Positions 26,447 through 35,379 of a stretch of DNA of 64,000 bases are shown here, piece after piece. The stretch spans positions 248,001 to 312,000 of the forward strand of contig NZ_FMAC01000003.1 of assembly GCF_900094555.1 (NCBI RefSeq), in the 5' to 3' direction. Position numbers and translations under genes: made by a program. Position 1 is the stretch's first letter. Each line of letters begins with the position of its first letter. The notes under the pieces were generated by a model. That model was given only the letters and a program-made list of their open reading frames with translations. It was not told the origin of the DNA and searched no databases. Source of the DNA: Martinezella hainanensis. GTDB lineage: Bacteria > Pseudomonadota > Alphaproteobacteria > Rhizobiales > Rhizobiaceae.

Positions 26447-27664
26447 TCACTGAGGCCAGTTCTGCAGAACCCTTACGAATTCGGTCAGCCAAGCATTCGT
26501 TTGATGCCCGTCCAGGGAGCGATGGTCAATCGTCAACGATACATAGGCAAGCGGACGGATCTGGATCGTATCGGCACCATCGATCTCCCGCACCGCGACA
26601 CGCTTCTCCAGTTTGCCGATGCCGAGAATGGCGGATTGCGGCTGGTTGATGATGATGGGGGATGCCACCAGGGAGCCGGAAACCCCATGATTGGAGATGG
26701 TGAAGGTTCCGCCCTTCAACTCCTCGCCCTTGAGGGCATTGGAGCGAGCCCTGTTCGTCAGATCCTGGAGCCGGGCGGCGATCGTCTCAAGCGAAAGATC
26801 CTGCGCCCGCCGGATGACCGGCGCGACCAGGCCCTTGTCGCCCAAGGCGATCCCGACGCCGATATTGACGTCTTCGAATATTTCCAGGCTGTCATCGTGC
26901 CACCGGCTGTTGACCTCAGGCACGAGCTTCATGGCTGAAACGGATGCCGCCACGAAATAGGCGGTGTAGGAGAGGTTTACGCCTTCGGCCTTCATACGGT
27001 CCTTGTGGCTTTCGCGATGGCGTATGATCGCCGTGAAATCCGCCTCGAAAATGGCCGTGACCTGTGGCGCTGCCGCCAGGGATTGGGCCATGTGCCTTGC
27101 GATCGAAAGCCGCATGGCCGAATGCGGGACGTGCCGCGATCTGCCGTCAGCCGAGGCTGATGGAGAGGGCAGCTCGGTTGCCGCCTGCTGTGATACCGGC
27201 GCCAATGGATGTGTCTTGCCGGCTTCCAGCGCATGATCCATGTCGGCGCGCGTGATCCGCCCGTCCCTGCCGCTGCCTTTCAAGCTGGCAGGATCGATCC
27301 CATATTCCTCGGCAGCCTTGCGAACGGCCGGCGAATAGTAAGCGGCGGCGGAGGCGGTCGCAGGTGAGGCCGGCTGTATTTGCAACGGAGCCTCGGCCGC
27401 TTGCGCTGCAACGCCGTTCATAGTCTCGATGCTCATTCGTCCGAGGATCGCGCCGGGCACGGCATCATCGCCATCCGACATGGCGATTTCGCTCAAGATA
27501 CCGTCGCACGGTGCCGCTATCTCCTGAGTGACTTTGTCGGTTTCCAGCTCGACCAGAGCGTCGCCTTCCCGAACGTGATCGCCGATCTGCTTCACCCAGT
27601 TGCGGACGACCGCCTTGGTGCCTTCCTGTTCGATCGGGGCCGTAATCTCGATGGTATCAGTCAT
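26447..27664 (-). CDS. 2-oxoacid dehydrogenase E2 (dihydrolipoyl acyltransferase)
   Basis: 405 residues. One lipoyl domain at 1-80 with the lipoyl Lys in ELETDKVTQEI, a peripheral subunit-binding domain near 105-140 (YSPAVRKAAEEYGIDPASLK), and the catalytic domain ending in TIDHRSLDGHQTNAWL with the active-site His and Asp. The acyl group taken from E1 is passed to CoA. Sits two bases after the fused E1 gene. No E3 gene is present in the window; a shared dihydrolipoamide dehydrogenase must serve. Confidence 0.93.
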   Translation of the reverse strand: MTDTIEITAPIEQEGTKAVVRNWVKQIGDHVREGDALVELETDKVTQEIAAPCDGILSEIAMSDGDDAVPGAILGRMSIETMNGVAAQAAEAPLQIQPASPATASAAAYYSPAVRKAAEEYGIDPASLKGSGRDGRITRADMDHALEAGKTHPLAPVSQQAATELPSPSASADGRSRHVPHSAMRLSIARHMAQSLAAAPQVTAIFEADFTAIIRHRESHKDRMKAEGVNLSYTAYFVAASVSAMKLVPEVNSRWHDDSLEIFEDVNIGVGIALGDKGLVAPVIRRAQDLSLETIAARLQDLTNRARSNALKGEELKGGTFTISNHGVSGSLVASPIIINQPQSAILGIGKLEKRVAVREIDGADTIQIRPLAYVSLTIDHRSLDGHQTNAWLTEFVRVLQNWPQ

Positions 27665-27666
27665 TC

Positions 27667-29745
27667 CTAGAACTCCAGGATTTCGGCAATGCGCTTGGCG
27701 ATCCGTTCGGTAGACGGCACGGCCCAGTCGAGAAGCACGGGATTATGCGGGCTCGGAATATCTGGCATGGTCAGACGCGAGACCGGCGCATCGAGGTCCG
27801 TGAATGCCTTGTCCGCTATGACAGCGGCAATCTCGGCACCAAACCCCGCGACTTCAAGGTCTTCGTGGACGATGAGGCAGCGATGCGTCTTGGCGACGGA
27901 AGCTAGTACGGCCTCCTGATCCCAGGGCATCAACGTGCGGAGATCGATGATATCGGCGGAGATGCCTTCGGCTGCTTCCTCGCAGCGCTGCACCATGGCG
28001 CCCCAGGTGACGATGGTGATGTCGCTGCCGGTCCGCGTCAGCTTTGCCTTACCGAACGGCAATGCGAAATCATCGCCCGGGTAGGGGCGCCGCGCCCATG
28101 CGTGGTCGAGCATGGCCCGGTGTTCGAAGAAGATAACGGGGTCGTTGCCGCGGATCGAGGTGCGCAGCAGGCCGACGGCATCCTCCGCATTCGAGGGAAC
28201 GGCGACCTTCCAGCCGGGTTGATGGACGAAGGCCACTTCGTTGGTCTGGCTGTGCCAGGGATCGCCGCATTTGAAGAATCCGCCGGGCATGCGCACCACG
28301 ACCGGGGCGGCAAAGCGGTTGTTGGTGCGCCAGCGAATGGTGCCGCAGTCGTTCAGCTGTTCGGTCGCCGGCTCGGCATATTTCCGGAACTGGATTTCGG
28401 GAATGGGGACGAGTCCGGCCAGCGCCATGCCGACCGCACGGCCGATAATGCCCTCTTCGGACAGGGAGGTATCGAAAACGCGCTCGTTGCCGAATTTTTC
28501 CTGCAGACCGAGGGTCACGGCATGCACGCCGCCCTTGGGGCCTATATCCTCTCCGAACATGACGACGCGCTCATTGATCGCCATCTCGTGTTCGAGCGTT
28601 CTGCGGATCGCTGTGACCATGTTGATGCGCGGGCCGGCGGTTTCGGGCTCGGCCGTTGTCGCCGGCGCCACATATCCGGACGGATGCTGACCGCCCATCG
28701 TCTGCATGTCGCCATCGAAAAACACATGGCGGGTTACGGAAGAGGGATCGGCGACCGGCCGGTCTTCGGCTGCCACGCGGGCGCTTTCGGCTACCTCTCG
28801 CGCTTCGCTTTCGCAGGCATCCCATTCTTGTGCCGTCATCACGGCGGGGACCAGAAAATCCTTGAGGCGCGGCAGAGGATCCCGCTCCCACTCGCGTCTT
28901 ACGGTTTCCTCGCTCTTGTAGGTCTGTGTGTCCTGGAAGCTGTGGCCCTCAAGGCGCGGCACCGTCAGCCGCAGGAGAGCGGGCTTGCGCTCGTCGCGAA
29001 CAAAGGAGACCGCATCCTGGATCAAATGCGCTGCTTCGGCCGGGTCGCAGCCGTCGCCATCGAAGATTGCGAGATTTCTCCAGCTGGCGAGGTTGGCTGC
29101 GATATTGCCTCCGGGCGTCTGCACCGTCGAGGGCACCGAAATGCCAAAGCCGTTGTCCTCGATGTAGAACAGCATCGGCAGTGCTTGCGTCGTTGCGGCG
29201 CTCAGAGCTGCCCAGAAGCCATTCGAGGCAACGGAGCCGTCGCCGCCAAGCACGACGCCGATATCCCGAGCGTATTCAGCGCGTCCAAGCGTGTTCGCAT
29301 AGTATTTCATCGCCTGTGCCCAGCCGGCCGTGGGTGTGTACTGTGCTCCGACACCGCCGCACATGGGTAGAGCGGAGGCGCCCGAACGGTTCGGATAGTT
29401 GAAGACGACGCCAATGTCTCGACCGTCCGAATAGCCGCCGGCGCGACCCATGGCGGAGCCCAGCGCATCGGTCGGGTCGACGCCGAGCGAAAGCAGCAGC
29501 GGCCGCGAGCGATAATAGCCGCAGGTGGCGTCATGCAGACCCGTCAGCTGCATTCCGAGGAGGATTTGCGCCATGTCGTGGCCGCGCGCCGAAAACTGAT
29601 AGAGAACCTTCTTTTCCGGAACGAGACGCTTCTCCTCCATCTCGTCGAGGCTTCTGGAAAGGTGGACGAGATAGGCCACTCGGCGCCAGTCGATGCGATC
29701 GTCGGGCGAGTTTCGCTCATGATTCTTGAAGGCTAATTGGGCCAT
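27667..29745 (-). CDS. 2-oxoacid dehydrogenase E1, alpha and beta subunits fused
   Basis: 692 residues. N-terminal half is E1-alpha with the thiamine diphosphate motif (GGDGSVASNGFW ... IEDN, near 170-205). C-terminal half is E1-beta from about 365 (VTAIRRTLEHEMAINERVVM, VMFGEDIGPKGGVHAVTLGL, PIPEIQFRKYAEPA). Start at 29745 is preceded by GGAGGAGAATCAC. Related fused E1 proteins act on branched-chain or other bulky 2-oxoacids. With the aminotransferase and the nearby paa genes, a phenylpyruvate substrate is possible; branched-chain 2-oxoacids remain the main alternative. Confidence 0.92.
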   Translation of the reverse strand: MAQLAFKNHERNSPDDRIDWRRVAYLVHLSRSLDEMEEKRLVPEKKVLYQFSARGHDMAQILLGMQLTGLHDATCGYYRSRPLLLSLGVDPTDALGSAMGRAGGYSDGRDIGVVFNYPNRSGASALPMCGGVGAQYTPTAGWAQAMKYYANTLGRAEYARDIGVVLGGDGSVASNGFWAALSAATTQALPMLFYIEDNGFGISVPSTVQTPGGNIAANLASWRNLAIFDGDGCDPAEAAHLIQDAVSFVRDERKPALLRLTVPRLEGHSFQDTQTYKSEETVRREWERDPLPRLKDFLVPAVMTAQEWDACESEAREVAESARVAAEDRPVADPSSVTRHVFFDGDMQTMGGQHPSGYVAPATTAEPETAGPRINMVTAIRRTLEHEMAINERVVMFGEDIGPKGGVHAVTLGLQEKFGNERVFDTSLSEEGIIGRAVGMALAGLVPIPEIQFRKYAEPATEQLNDCGTIRWRTNNRFAAPVVVRMPGGFFKCGDPWHSQTNEVAFVHQPGWKVAVPSNAEDAVGLLRTSIRGNDPVIFFEHRAMLDHAWARRPYPGDDFALPFGKAKLTRTGSDITIVTWGAMVQRCEEAAEGISADIIDLRTLMPWDQEAVLASVAKTHRCLIVHEDLEVAGFGAEIAAVIADKAFTDLDAPVSRLTMPDIPSPHNPVLLDWAVPSTERIAKRIAEILEF

Positions 29746-29864
29746 GTGATTCTCCTCCATATGGCCCCAAGATTCTAATTCAGAACACCCGCGCTATTCC
29801 TTTCAATTTGCCAGGTTTCGGAATAGGATTTGAAATATACGTTTCACAATTGGCGGATTTCTGA

Positions 29865-30344
29865 ATGGAAGTTTTCGATCTTGATCACGTCGACCGAGCG
29901 ATCCTTCGGGTGCTGCAGGAAGAGGGCGATATCAGCCAGGCAGCGCTCGCCGAAAAGGTCGGCGCGTCGCCCGCGTCCTGCTGGCGCAGGATCAAGGCGC
30001 TAGAAAGTGCCGGCGTGCTGGGCAGGACGGTTCGCCTCGTCGATGCCGACAAGATCGGCAAGGGTCTCAACGTCTTCTGCCAGGTCAAGATGAAGACCCA
30101 TGATCCCGCGACGCGACGCGATTTCGAGCAGTTCATTGCAAGTTATCGCGAAGTGCTTGAATGCTATTCCATGTCGGGCGAGTGGGATTATCTCATCCGC
30201 GCCGTCGTCGCCGATGTCAGGGAGTATGAAGGACTTTTGATGCGCGGTATCCTGACGCACGAGGCGGTGCTGAGCTCGTCGTCGCACTTCTCGCTGAAAT
30301 GCGTGAAATACACGACGGCGTTGCCGACGAATGTCACGCGATAA
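29865..30344 (+). CDS. Lrp/AsnC-family transcriptional regulator
   Basis: 159 residues: N-terminal helix-turn-helix (VDRAILRVLQEEGDISQAAL, SPASCWRRIKALESAGVL) and a C-terminal RAM ligand domain (CYSMSGEWDYLIRAVVADV). Divergent from the E1 gene across 119 bases, so it is the likely amino-acid-sensing activator of the E1-E2-aminotransferase unit. It also lies just before paaX and could link amino-acid supply to the paa genes. Confidence 0.93.
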   Translation: MEVFDLDHVDRAILRVLQEEGDISQAALAEKVGASPASCWRRIKALESAGVLGRTVRLVDADKIGKGLNVFCQVKMKTHDPATRRDFEQFIASYREVLECYSMSGEWDYLIRAVVADVREYEGLLMRGILTHEAVLSSSSHFSLKCVKYTTALPTNVTR

Positions 30345-30411
30345 AAGCTTCCGGCTGTGCTCGCCTTGAACATTGCGAGCATCTCACGCTAATAGATTTT
30401 CACAATTACAG

Positions 30412-31320
30412 ATGCGGAGCAGAGTTCGATTGTCGGCTGATAACGTCAAACTCGGAGATGATTTGAACGAGGCGGTCACAGCGCTGCTTGTTGATCTGCC
30501 CATCAAGGCCGCGAGCTTCATTGTGACGATTTACGGCGACGTCATCGAGCCGCGCGGCGGCGTTGTCTGGATCGGCAACCTCATCGAGACATGCAAAAGT
30601 GTCGGGATCACCGAGACGCTGGTGCGGACCGCAGTGTCGCGACTGGTCGCAGCAGGCCAGCTTGCGGGCGAGCGGGAGGGGCGGCGCAGTTTCTATCGGC
30701 TGACGGACGCCGCTCAGACCGAATTCGCGGAGGCCGCCAGCTTGTTCTATGGGCCGCAGCCCGCCGTCCGCTGGCAGTTCGTCCTGATCAACGGACCAGC
30801 TCCGGAAGAGATCATGCAGGGCCTTGAGCGGGAAGGTTTTGCCAGGCTGAACCCGCGCCTGGCGATGGGGACGCATCCCGCACCGCCTTTGCCTGGGCGC
30901 GTCGTCGTCTTCGACGCGCAGCTGGCGACCGAGAACGGTGCCTTGCGGGAATTTGCGGAAGAGGCCTGGAATCTGCCGCGTTTCGCGGAGGCCTATGGCG
31001 AATTCACTGCCCGCTTCGGCGCATTTTCCCAAAAGGCTGGAGATTGTGCCGCGCTATCGGCCTTCGATTGCCTGATCGCGCGGCTGCTGCTTGTTCATCA
31101 GTACCGCCTGATCATGCTGCGTGAGCCGCACCTTCCCAAGTCCGCACTGCCGGATAATTGGCCAGGCGAGGAAGCGCGCCGTCTGTTTGCCGACCTCTAT
31201 TTGCGCTTGTCAAAAAAGGCAGACGGCTATGTGGGGCGCCGGTTCGTCAACGAGGCTGGCAAGCTTCAAGAGACGACGCCGGCAAGCCAGCACCGTCTCG
31301 AGCGTCTCAGGTCCCGCTGA
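30412..31320 (+). CDS. paaX: PaaX, phenylacetyl-CoA-responsive repressor
   Basis: 302 residues, normal PaaX length. N-terminal winged helix (LLVDLPIKAASFIVTIYGDV, ETLVRTAVSRLVAAGQL, REGRRSFYRLTD) and the PaaX central and C-terminal domains. PaaX proteins repress paa operons and are released by phenylacetyl-CoA. ATG 30412 matches the family start better than the TTG 13 codons upstream. It lies directly before paaA in the same direction, separated by a 299-base promoter region. Confidence 0.92.
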   Translation: MRSRVRLSADNVKLGDDLNEAVTALLVDLPIKAASFIVTIYGDVIEPRGGVVWIGNLIETCKSVGITETLVRTAVSRLVAAGQLAGEREGRRSFYRLTDAAQTEFAEAASLFYGPQPAVRWQFVLINGPAPEEIMQGLEREGFARLNPRLAMGTHPAPPLPGRVVVFDAQLATENGALREFAEEAWNLPRFAEAYGEFTARFGAFSQKAGDCAALSAFDCLIARLLLVHQYRLIMLREPHLPKSALPDNWPGEEARRLFADLYLRLSKKADGYVGRRFVNEAGKLQETTPASQHRLERLRSR

Positions 31321-31383
31321 AAACTCAATCCGCTCAATGATATAGCGAAATGCTTGTCGCGTAGTGTTTCTGCGCATTTTCAA

Positions 31384-31424
31384 ATGTCACAGAAAACTCG
31401 CAAAATTCATTTGTATTGTGACAT
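31384..31424. promoter_or_regulatory. Widely spaced inverted repeat upstream of paaA
   Basis: ATGTCACA (31384-31391) and TGTGACAT (31417-31424) are perfect 8-base arms about three helical turns apart, between paaX and paaA. A dimeric PaaX binding pair is one reading. Confidence 0.4.
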
Positions 31425-31441
31425 ATCGCATGCTAATACAA

Positions 31442-31461
31442 TGACCGATCGGTCGGTTAAT
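31442..31461. promoter_or_regulatory. TetR-type operator upstream of paaA
   Basis: The core GACCGATCGGTC (31443-31454) is a perfect 12-base palindrome followed by GGTTAAT. It aligns with near-identical sites at 42738-42757 and 46897-46914, so it is a strong candidate site for the TetR protein encoded inside the paa cluster. Confidence 0.65.
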
Positions 31462-31619
31462 GCGTTTGCTGTCGGATCGCTGTTTCGTGGAGGAGAGCGA
31501 GAAACAGGCTTATACTGGTGGTGTCGTGAAGTGACGGCCTTGCTGATGCGCTTCAAGACAACTGCAGGCCTGCGATCATTCTCGAGTGCGTCGAACGCGC
31601 GAAGACGGAGGAAAGATCA

Positions 31620-32624
31620 ATGTATGCACAGATGGTGAAAACCGATGGCGCCCGCATCCGTTCCCTCGACGAGATGGACCCTCAGGAGCGCGTCTTTCAG
31701 GAACGCGTCGATGCCGGCCAGAAGATCGAACCGAAGGAATGGATGCCGGAAGGCTATCGCAAGACGCTGATCCGCCAGATCAGCCAGCACGCCCATTCCG
31801 AAATCGTCGGCCAGCTTCCGGAAGGCAACTGGATCAGCCGGGCTCCGACGCTGGAGCGCAAGGCGATCCTGCTTGCCAAGGTACAGGACGAGGCGGGCCA
31901 CGGCCTCTATCTCTACTGTGCCGCCGAGACGCTCGGTATCAGCCGTGACGAGATGTACGAGCAGCTGCATTCCGGCAAGGCCAAGTATTCCTCGATCTTC
32001 AACTACCCGACGCTGACCTGGGCCGATATCGGCGCGATCGGCTGGCTGGTCGATGGCGCGGCCATCATGAACCAGGTTCCCCTGCAGCGCTGTTCCTACG
32101 GCCCCTATTCGCGGGCGATGATCCGTATCTGCAAGGAAGAGAGCTTCCATCAGCGCCAGGGCTTCGATGTCCTGATGAAGATGGTGAAGGGCACGCCGGC
32201 GCAGAAGGCCATGGTGCAGGATGCTCTGAACCGCTGGTGGTGGCCGTCGCTGATGATGTTCGGCCCTTCCGACGACGCCTCGGTGCATTCGGCCCAGTCG
32301 ATGGCCTGGAAGATCAAGCAGAATTCCAACGACGAGCTACGCCAGAAATTCGTCGACCAGACCGTGCCGCAGGCCGAATATCTCGGCCTCACCGTCCCCG
32401 ACCCCGCGCTGAAATGGAACGAAGACAAGGGCGGCTACGATTTCGGCGAGCCGGACTGGGAAGAGTTCTTCAACGTGATCGCCGGCAACGGCCCCTGCAA
32501 TGCGGAGCGGCTGAATGCCCGCAAGCAGGCCTGGGACGATGGCGCCTGGTTCCGCGATGGCCTGACGGCGTACGCCGAGAAGGCGGCCGAGCGCCGCGCC
32601 GCCGCAAAGATCGCCGCCGAATAA
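31620..32624 (+). CDS. paaA: Phenylacetyl-CoA 1,2-epoxidase subunit PaaA
   Basis: 334 residues; catalytic di-iron subunit of the ring-epoxidising monooxygenase PaaABCE. Ferritin-like ligand motifs are intact: [13 protein letters not shown] near residue 90 and [11 protein letters not shown] near 175. MYAQMVKTD is the normal N-terminus. Starts the paaABCDE run; the gene follows the two operator-like sequences described upstream. Confidence 0.97.
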   Translation: MYAQMVKTDGARIRSLDEMDPQERVFQERVDAGQKIEPKEWMPEGYRKTLIRQISQHAHSEIVGQLPEGNWISRAPTLERKAILLAKVQDEAGHGLYLYCAAETLGISRDEMYEQLHSGKAKYSSIFNYPTLTWADIGAIGWLVDGAAIMNQVPLQRCSYGPYSRAMIRICKEESFHQRQGFDVLMKMVKGTPAQKAMVQDALNRWWWPSLMMFGPSDDASVHSAQSMAWKIKQNSNDELRQKFVDQTVPQAEYLGLTVPDPALKWNEDKGGYDFGEPDWEEFFNVIAGNGPCNAERLNARKQAWDDGAWFRDGLTAYAEKAAERRAAAKIAAE

Positions 32625-32654
32625 GACGGCCGGAATAGTCAGGGAGTGAGAAAC

Positions 32655-32939
32655 ATGTCCAGCGAATGGCCGCTTTGGGAAGTCTTCATCCGTGGGCAGC
32701 ACGGTCTCAACCATCGCCATGTCGGCAGCCTGCATGCGCCCGATGCCGAAATGGCGATCAATAATGCGCGCGACGTCTACACGCGCCGCAACGAAGGCGT
32801 CAGCATCTGGGTGGTGCGGTCTTCCGAGATCACCGCCAGCGCGCCTTCCGAAAAAGGTCCGCTCTTCGACCCGTCCAATTCAAAGGTCTATCGTCACCCG
32901 ACCTTCTTCGACATTCCGGATGAAGTGGGGCACATGTGA
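32655..32939 (+). CDS. paaB: Phenylacetyl-CoA epoxidase subunit PaaB
   Basis: 94 residues, the usual size. WPLWEVFIRGQHGLNHRHVG and HAPDAEMAINNARDVYTRR are family signatures. Small structural subunit linking PaaAC heterodimers. ATG 32655 follows GGGAGTGAG; an in-frame GTG nine bases earlier overlaps that site. Confidence 0.96.
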   Translation: MSSEWPLWEVFIRGQHGLNHRHVGSLHAPDAEMAINNARDVYTRRNEGVSIWVVRSSEITASAPSEKGPLFDPSNSKVYRHPTFFDIPDEVGHM

Positions 32940-33721
32940 TGGCGGCCGCGACCCTTGAGCCGGCGGTCGATCAGGCCGCTCTCTTCGAATTCCTGGTTCG
33001 CATTGGCGACAACACGCTGGTCCTCGGCCATCGTGTCTCCGAATGGTGCGGCCGTGGGCCGGCACTGGAAGAGGATATCGCGCTTGCCAACACGGCGCTT
33101 GACCTCATCGGCCAGACACAGCTCTGGCTCGGTCTGGCGGGTGAGGTGGGAGGAAAGGGTCGCTCGGCGGATGATCTCGCCTATCTGCGAGACGGTTTCG
33201 AGTTCCGCAACATCCTGCTCGTCGAGCGCCCCAACGGCGATTTCGGCAAGACGCTGATGCGGCAGTTCCTCTTTGATGCCTGGCATTATCTGATGCTGAA
33301 GGCATTGAAGAACTCGACCGACCGGCGGGTCGCCGAGATCGCGGAAAAGGCCTTCAAGGAAGTCTCCTATCATCTCGATCGCAGCCGCGACCTGATCATC
33401 CGCCTCGGCGACGGCACGGCCGAAAGCCATCGCCGCATGCAGGAGGCGCTCGACGAACTCTGGGCCTTTACGGGCGAAATGTTCGTCGGCGATGCGTCCG
33501 ATGCGGCGCTGGTGCAGGTCGGCGTGATCCCGGAGCCGCAAAGCCTGAAAGCCGACTGGGATGAGATCGTTTCCGACGCGCTCGTGGAAGCGACGCTGAA
33601 GCGACCCACGGATGGCTACATGCAGAAGGGCGGTCGGCGCGGCGTTCATACCGAGCATCTCGGCTACATGCTGGCCGAACTGCAATTCCTGCAGCGCGCC
33701 TATCCGGGCGCGACCTGGTAG
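32939..33721 (+). CDS. paaC: Phenylacetyl-CoA epoxidase subunit PaaC
   Basis: 260 residues; non-catalytic ferritin-like partner of PaaA (RIGDNTLVLGHRVSEWCGRG, QFLFDAWHYLMLKALK, HTEHLGYMLAELQFLQRAYP). One-base overlap with paaB (TGATG). Its fold is homologous to PaaA but lacks the full iron ligand set in this family. Confidence 0.95.
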   Translation: MAAATLEPAVDQAALFEFLVRIGDNTLVLGHRVSEWCGRGPALEEDIALANTALDLIGQTQLWLGLAGEVGGKGRSADDLAYLRDGFEFRNILLVERPNGDFGKTLMRQFLFDAWHYLMLKALKNSTDRRVAEIAEKAFKEVSYHLDRSRDLIIRLGDGTAESHRRMQEALDELWAFTGEMFVGDASDAALVQVGVIPEPQSLKADWDEIVSDALVEATLKRPTDGYMQKGGRRGVHTEHLGYMLAELQFLQRAYPGATW

Positions 33722-33730
33722 GAGGCGGAG

Positions 33731-34255
33731 ATGACGACCGCGCTTCATCCTTCGGTCGACGAGATCTGGCACTGGCTGTCCGAAGTGCCGGACCCGGAAA
33801 TCCCCATGATTTCGCTAACGGATCTCGGCATCATCCGCGATGTCGGCTGGCAGGAGGATACGCTTGTCGTCACAGTGACGCCGACCTATTCGGGCTGTCC
33901 CGCCACGACGGTGATCAACCTCGATATCGAGCGCGCGCTGGCCGAAAAAGGTCTCGACCGGGTGCGCCTCGAGCGCCGGCTGTCACCCGCCTGGACGACG
34001 GACTGGATCAGCGACGAGGGACGCGAGAAGCTGCGCGCTTACGGCATCGCGCCGCCGATCGATGGCACGGCTGCAGACGGCGTTTTGGTGAAACGCATCG
34101 ATCGGCTTTCCGGCCGTTCCAATCTCACCATTGCCTGTCCGCGCTGCGGATCGGCAGCTACGGAAAAGATCAGTCAGTTCGGTTCGACGCCCTGCAAGGC
34201 GAGCTATCGCTGTACCGACTGTCTGGAGCCCTTCGATTACTTCAAGTGCATTTGA
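33731..34255 (+). CDS. paaD: PaaD, iron-sulfur/MIP18-type maturation factor
   Basis: 174 residues. N-terminal DUF59/MIP18 domain (EVPDPEIPMISLTDLGIIRD, TPTYSGCPAT with the conserved Cys) and a C-terminal zinc-ribbon-like region (CPRCGS ... CKASYRCTDCLEPF). PaaD is needed for epoxidase function, probably in assembly of the PaaE iron-sulfur cluster. Preceded by GGAGGCGGAG. Confidence 0.95.
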   Translation: MTTALHPSVDEIWHWLSEVPDPEIPMISLTDLGIIRDVGWQEDTLVVTVTPTYSGCPATTVINLDIERALAEKGLDRVRLERRLSPAWTTDWISDEGREKLRAYGIAPPIDGTAADGVLVKRIDRLSGRSNLTIACPRCGSAATEKISQFGSTPCKASYRCTDCLEPFDYFKCI

Positions 34256-34274
34256 CCCAACGAGGCCCGCATCC

Positions 34275-35351
34275 ATGGCACGTTTCCATCCCCTGACCGT
34301 CACCGATGTTCGCCGCGAGACGCGCGATGCTGTTGTCGTCACGCTTGCGCCATCCGAAGAGGATCGAGCCGCCTTCGATTTCACGCAGGGCCAGTACCTG
34401 ACCTTTCGCCGCCAGTTCGATGACGAGGAGCTGCGCCGCTCCTATTCGATCTGTGCCGGCAAGGATGAAGGCGTCTTGAAGGTTGGCATCAAGCGCGTCG
34501 ATGGCGGCTGTTTCTCGACCTGGATCAACGAAAACCTGAAGGCAGGCGACACGCTGGAAGCCATGCCGCCGATGGGCGCCTTCTTCACGGCGATCGAGCC
34601 TGATATGGCAAGGTACTATCTCGGCTTTGCCGGCGGCAGCGGCATCACGCCGGTTCTCTCGATCATCAAGACGGTGCTGGCGCGCGAGCCGCGTTCCGTC
34701 TTCACGCTGGTCTATGCCAACAGGCAGATCAGCTCGATCATGTTCCGCGAAGAGCTTGACGATCTGAAGAACCTCTATCTCGGCCGCCTGTCGGTGCTGC
34801 ACGTGCTCGAAAGCGAGGCGCAGGAGATCGACCTTTTTACCGGTCGGATCGATGCGGAAAAATGCAAGGCGCTCTTCAAGAGCTGGATCGATCTGACGTC
34901 GGTCGCGACAGCTTTCATCTGCGGTCCCGAGCCAATGATGCTGGCGATCGCTGCGGCTTTGCGCGAGCACGGCATGCGCGATGACCAGATCAAGTTCGAA
35001 CTCTTCGCCTCCTCCCAGCCTGGCCGTGCCCGCCGCAAGGTGGAGAGCGCGGCCGCAGCCGATCATGGAACGAGCTGCGAGGCGACCGTCACGCTTGATG
35101 GCGCAACGCGCGTCTTCAAATTTCCCAAGCAGGGCCAGTGCCTGCTCGATGCCGCGCTCGAAAACGCGATGGATGTGCCCTACGCCTGCAAGGCCGGCGT
35201 GTGCTCCACGTGTCGGGCCAAGGTTCTCGAAGGCGAGGTCGAGATGGAGGTCAACCATGCGCTCGAGGATTACGAGGTGCGCCAGGGCTATGTGCTGACC
35301 TGTCAGTGCTACCCGCTCACAGACCGCATCGTCGTCAGTTACGACCAATAG
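34275..35351 (+). CDS. paaE: PaaE, NADPH-dependent reductase of the epoxidase
   Basis: 358 residues from ATG 34275. Ferredoxin-NADP reductase part: FAD motif RRSYSICAG and NADP part AGGSGITPVLSI near 120, then a C-terminal plant-type 2Fe-2S domain with YACKAGVCSTCRAKV and a fourth Cys in VLTCQCYP. Passes electrons from NADPH to PaaA. The frame is open upstream to 34131 but overlaps paaD. Confidence 0.96.
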   Translation: MARFHPLTVTDVRRETRDAVVVTLAPSEEDRAAFDFTQGQYLTFRRQFDDEELRRSYSICAGKDEGVLKVGIKRVDGGCFSTWINENLKAGDTLEAMPPMGAFFTAIEPDMARYYLGFAGGSGITPVLSIIKTVLAREPRSVFTLVYANRQISSIMFREELDDLKNLYLGRLSVLHVLESEAQEIDLFTGRIDAEKCKALFKSWIDLTSVATAFICGPEPMMLAIAAALREHGMRDDQIKFELFASSQPGRARRKVESAAAADHGTSCEATVTLDGATRVFKFPKQGQCLLDAALENAMDVPYACKAGVCSTCRAKVLEGEVEMEVNHALEDYEVRQGYVLTCQCYPLTDRIVVSYDQ

Positions 35352-35379
35352 GCCGGGCCGTATCGAAGGGAGGAACGAC

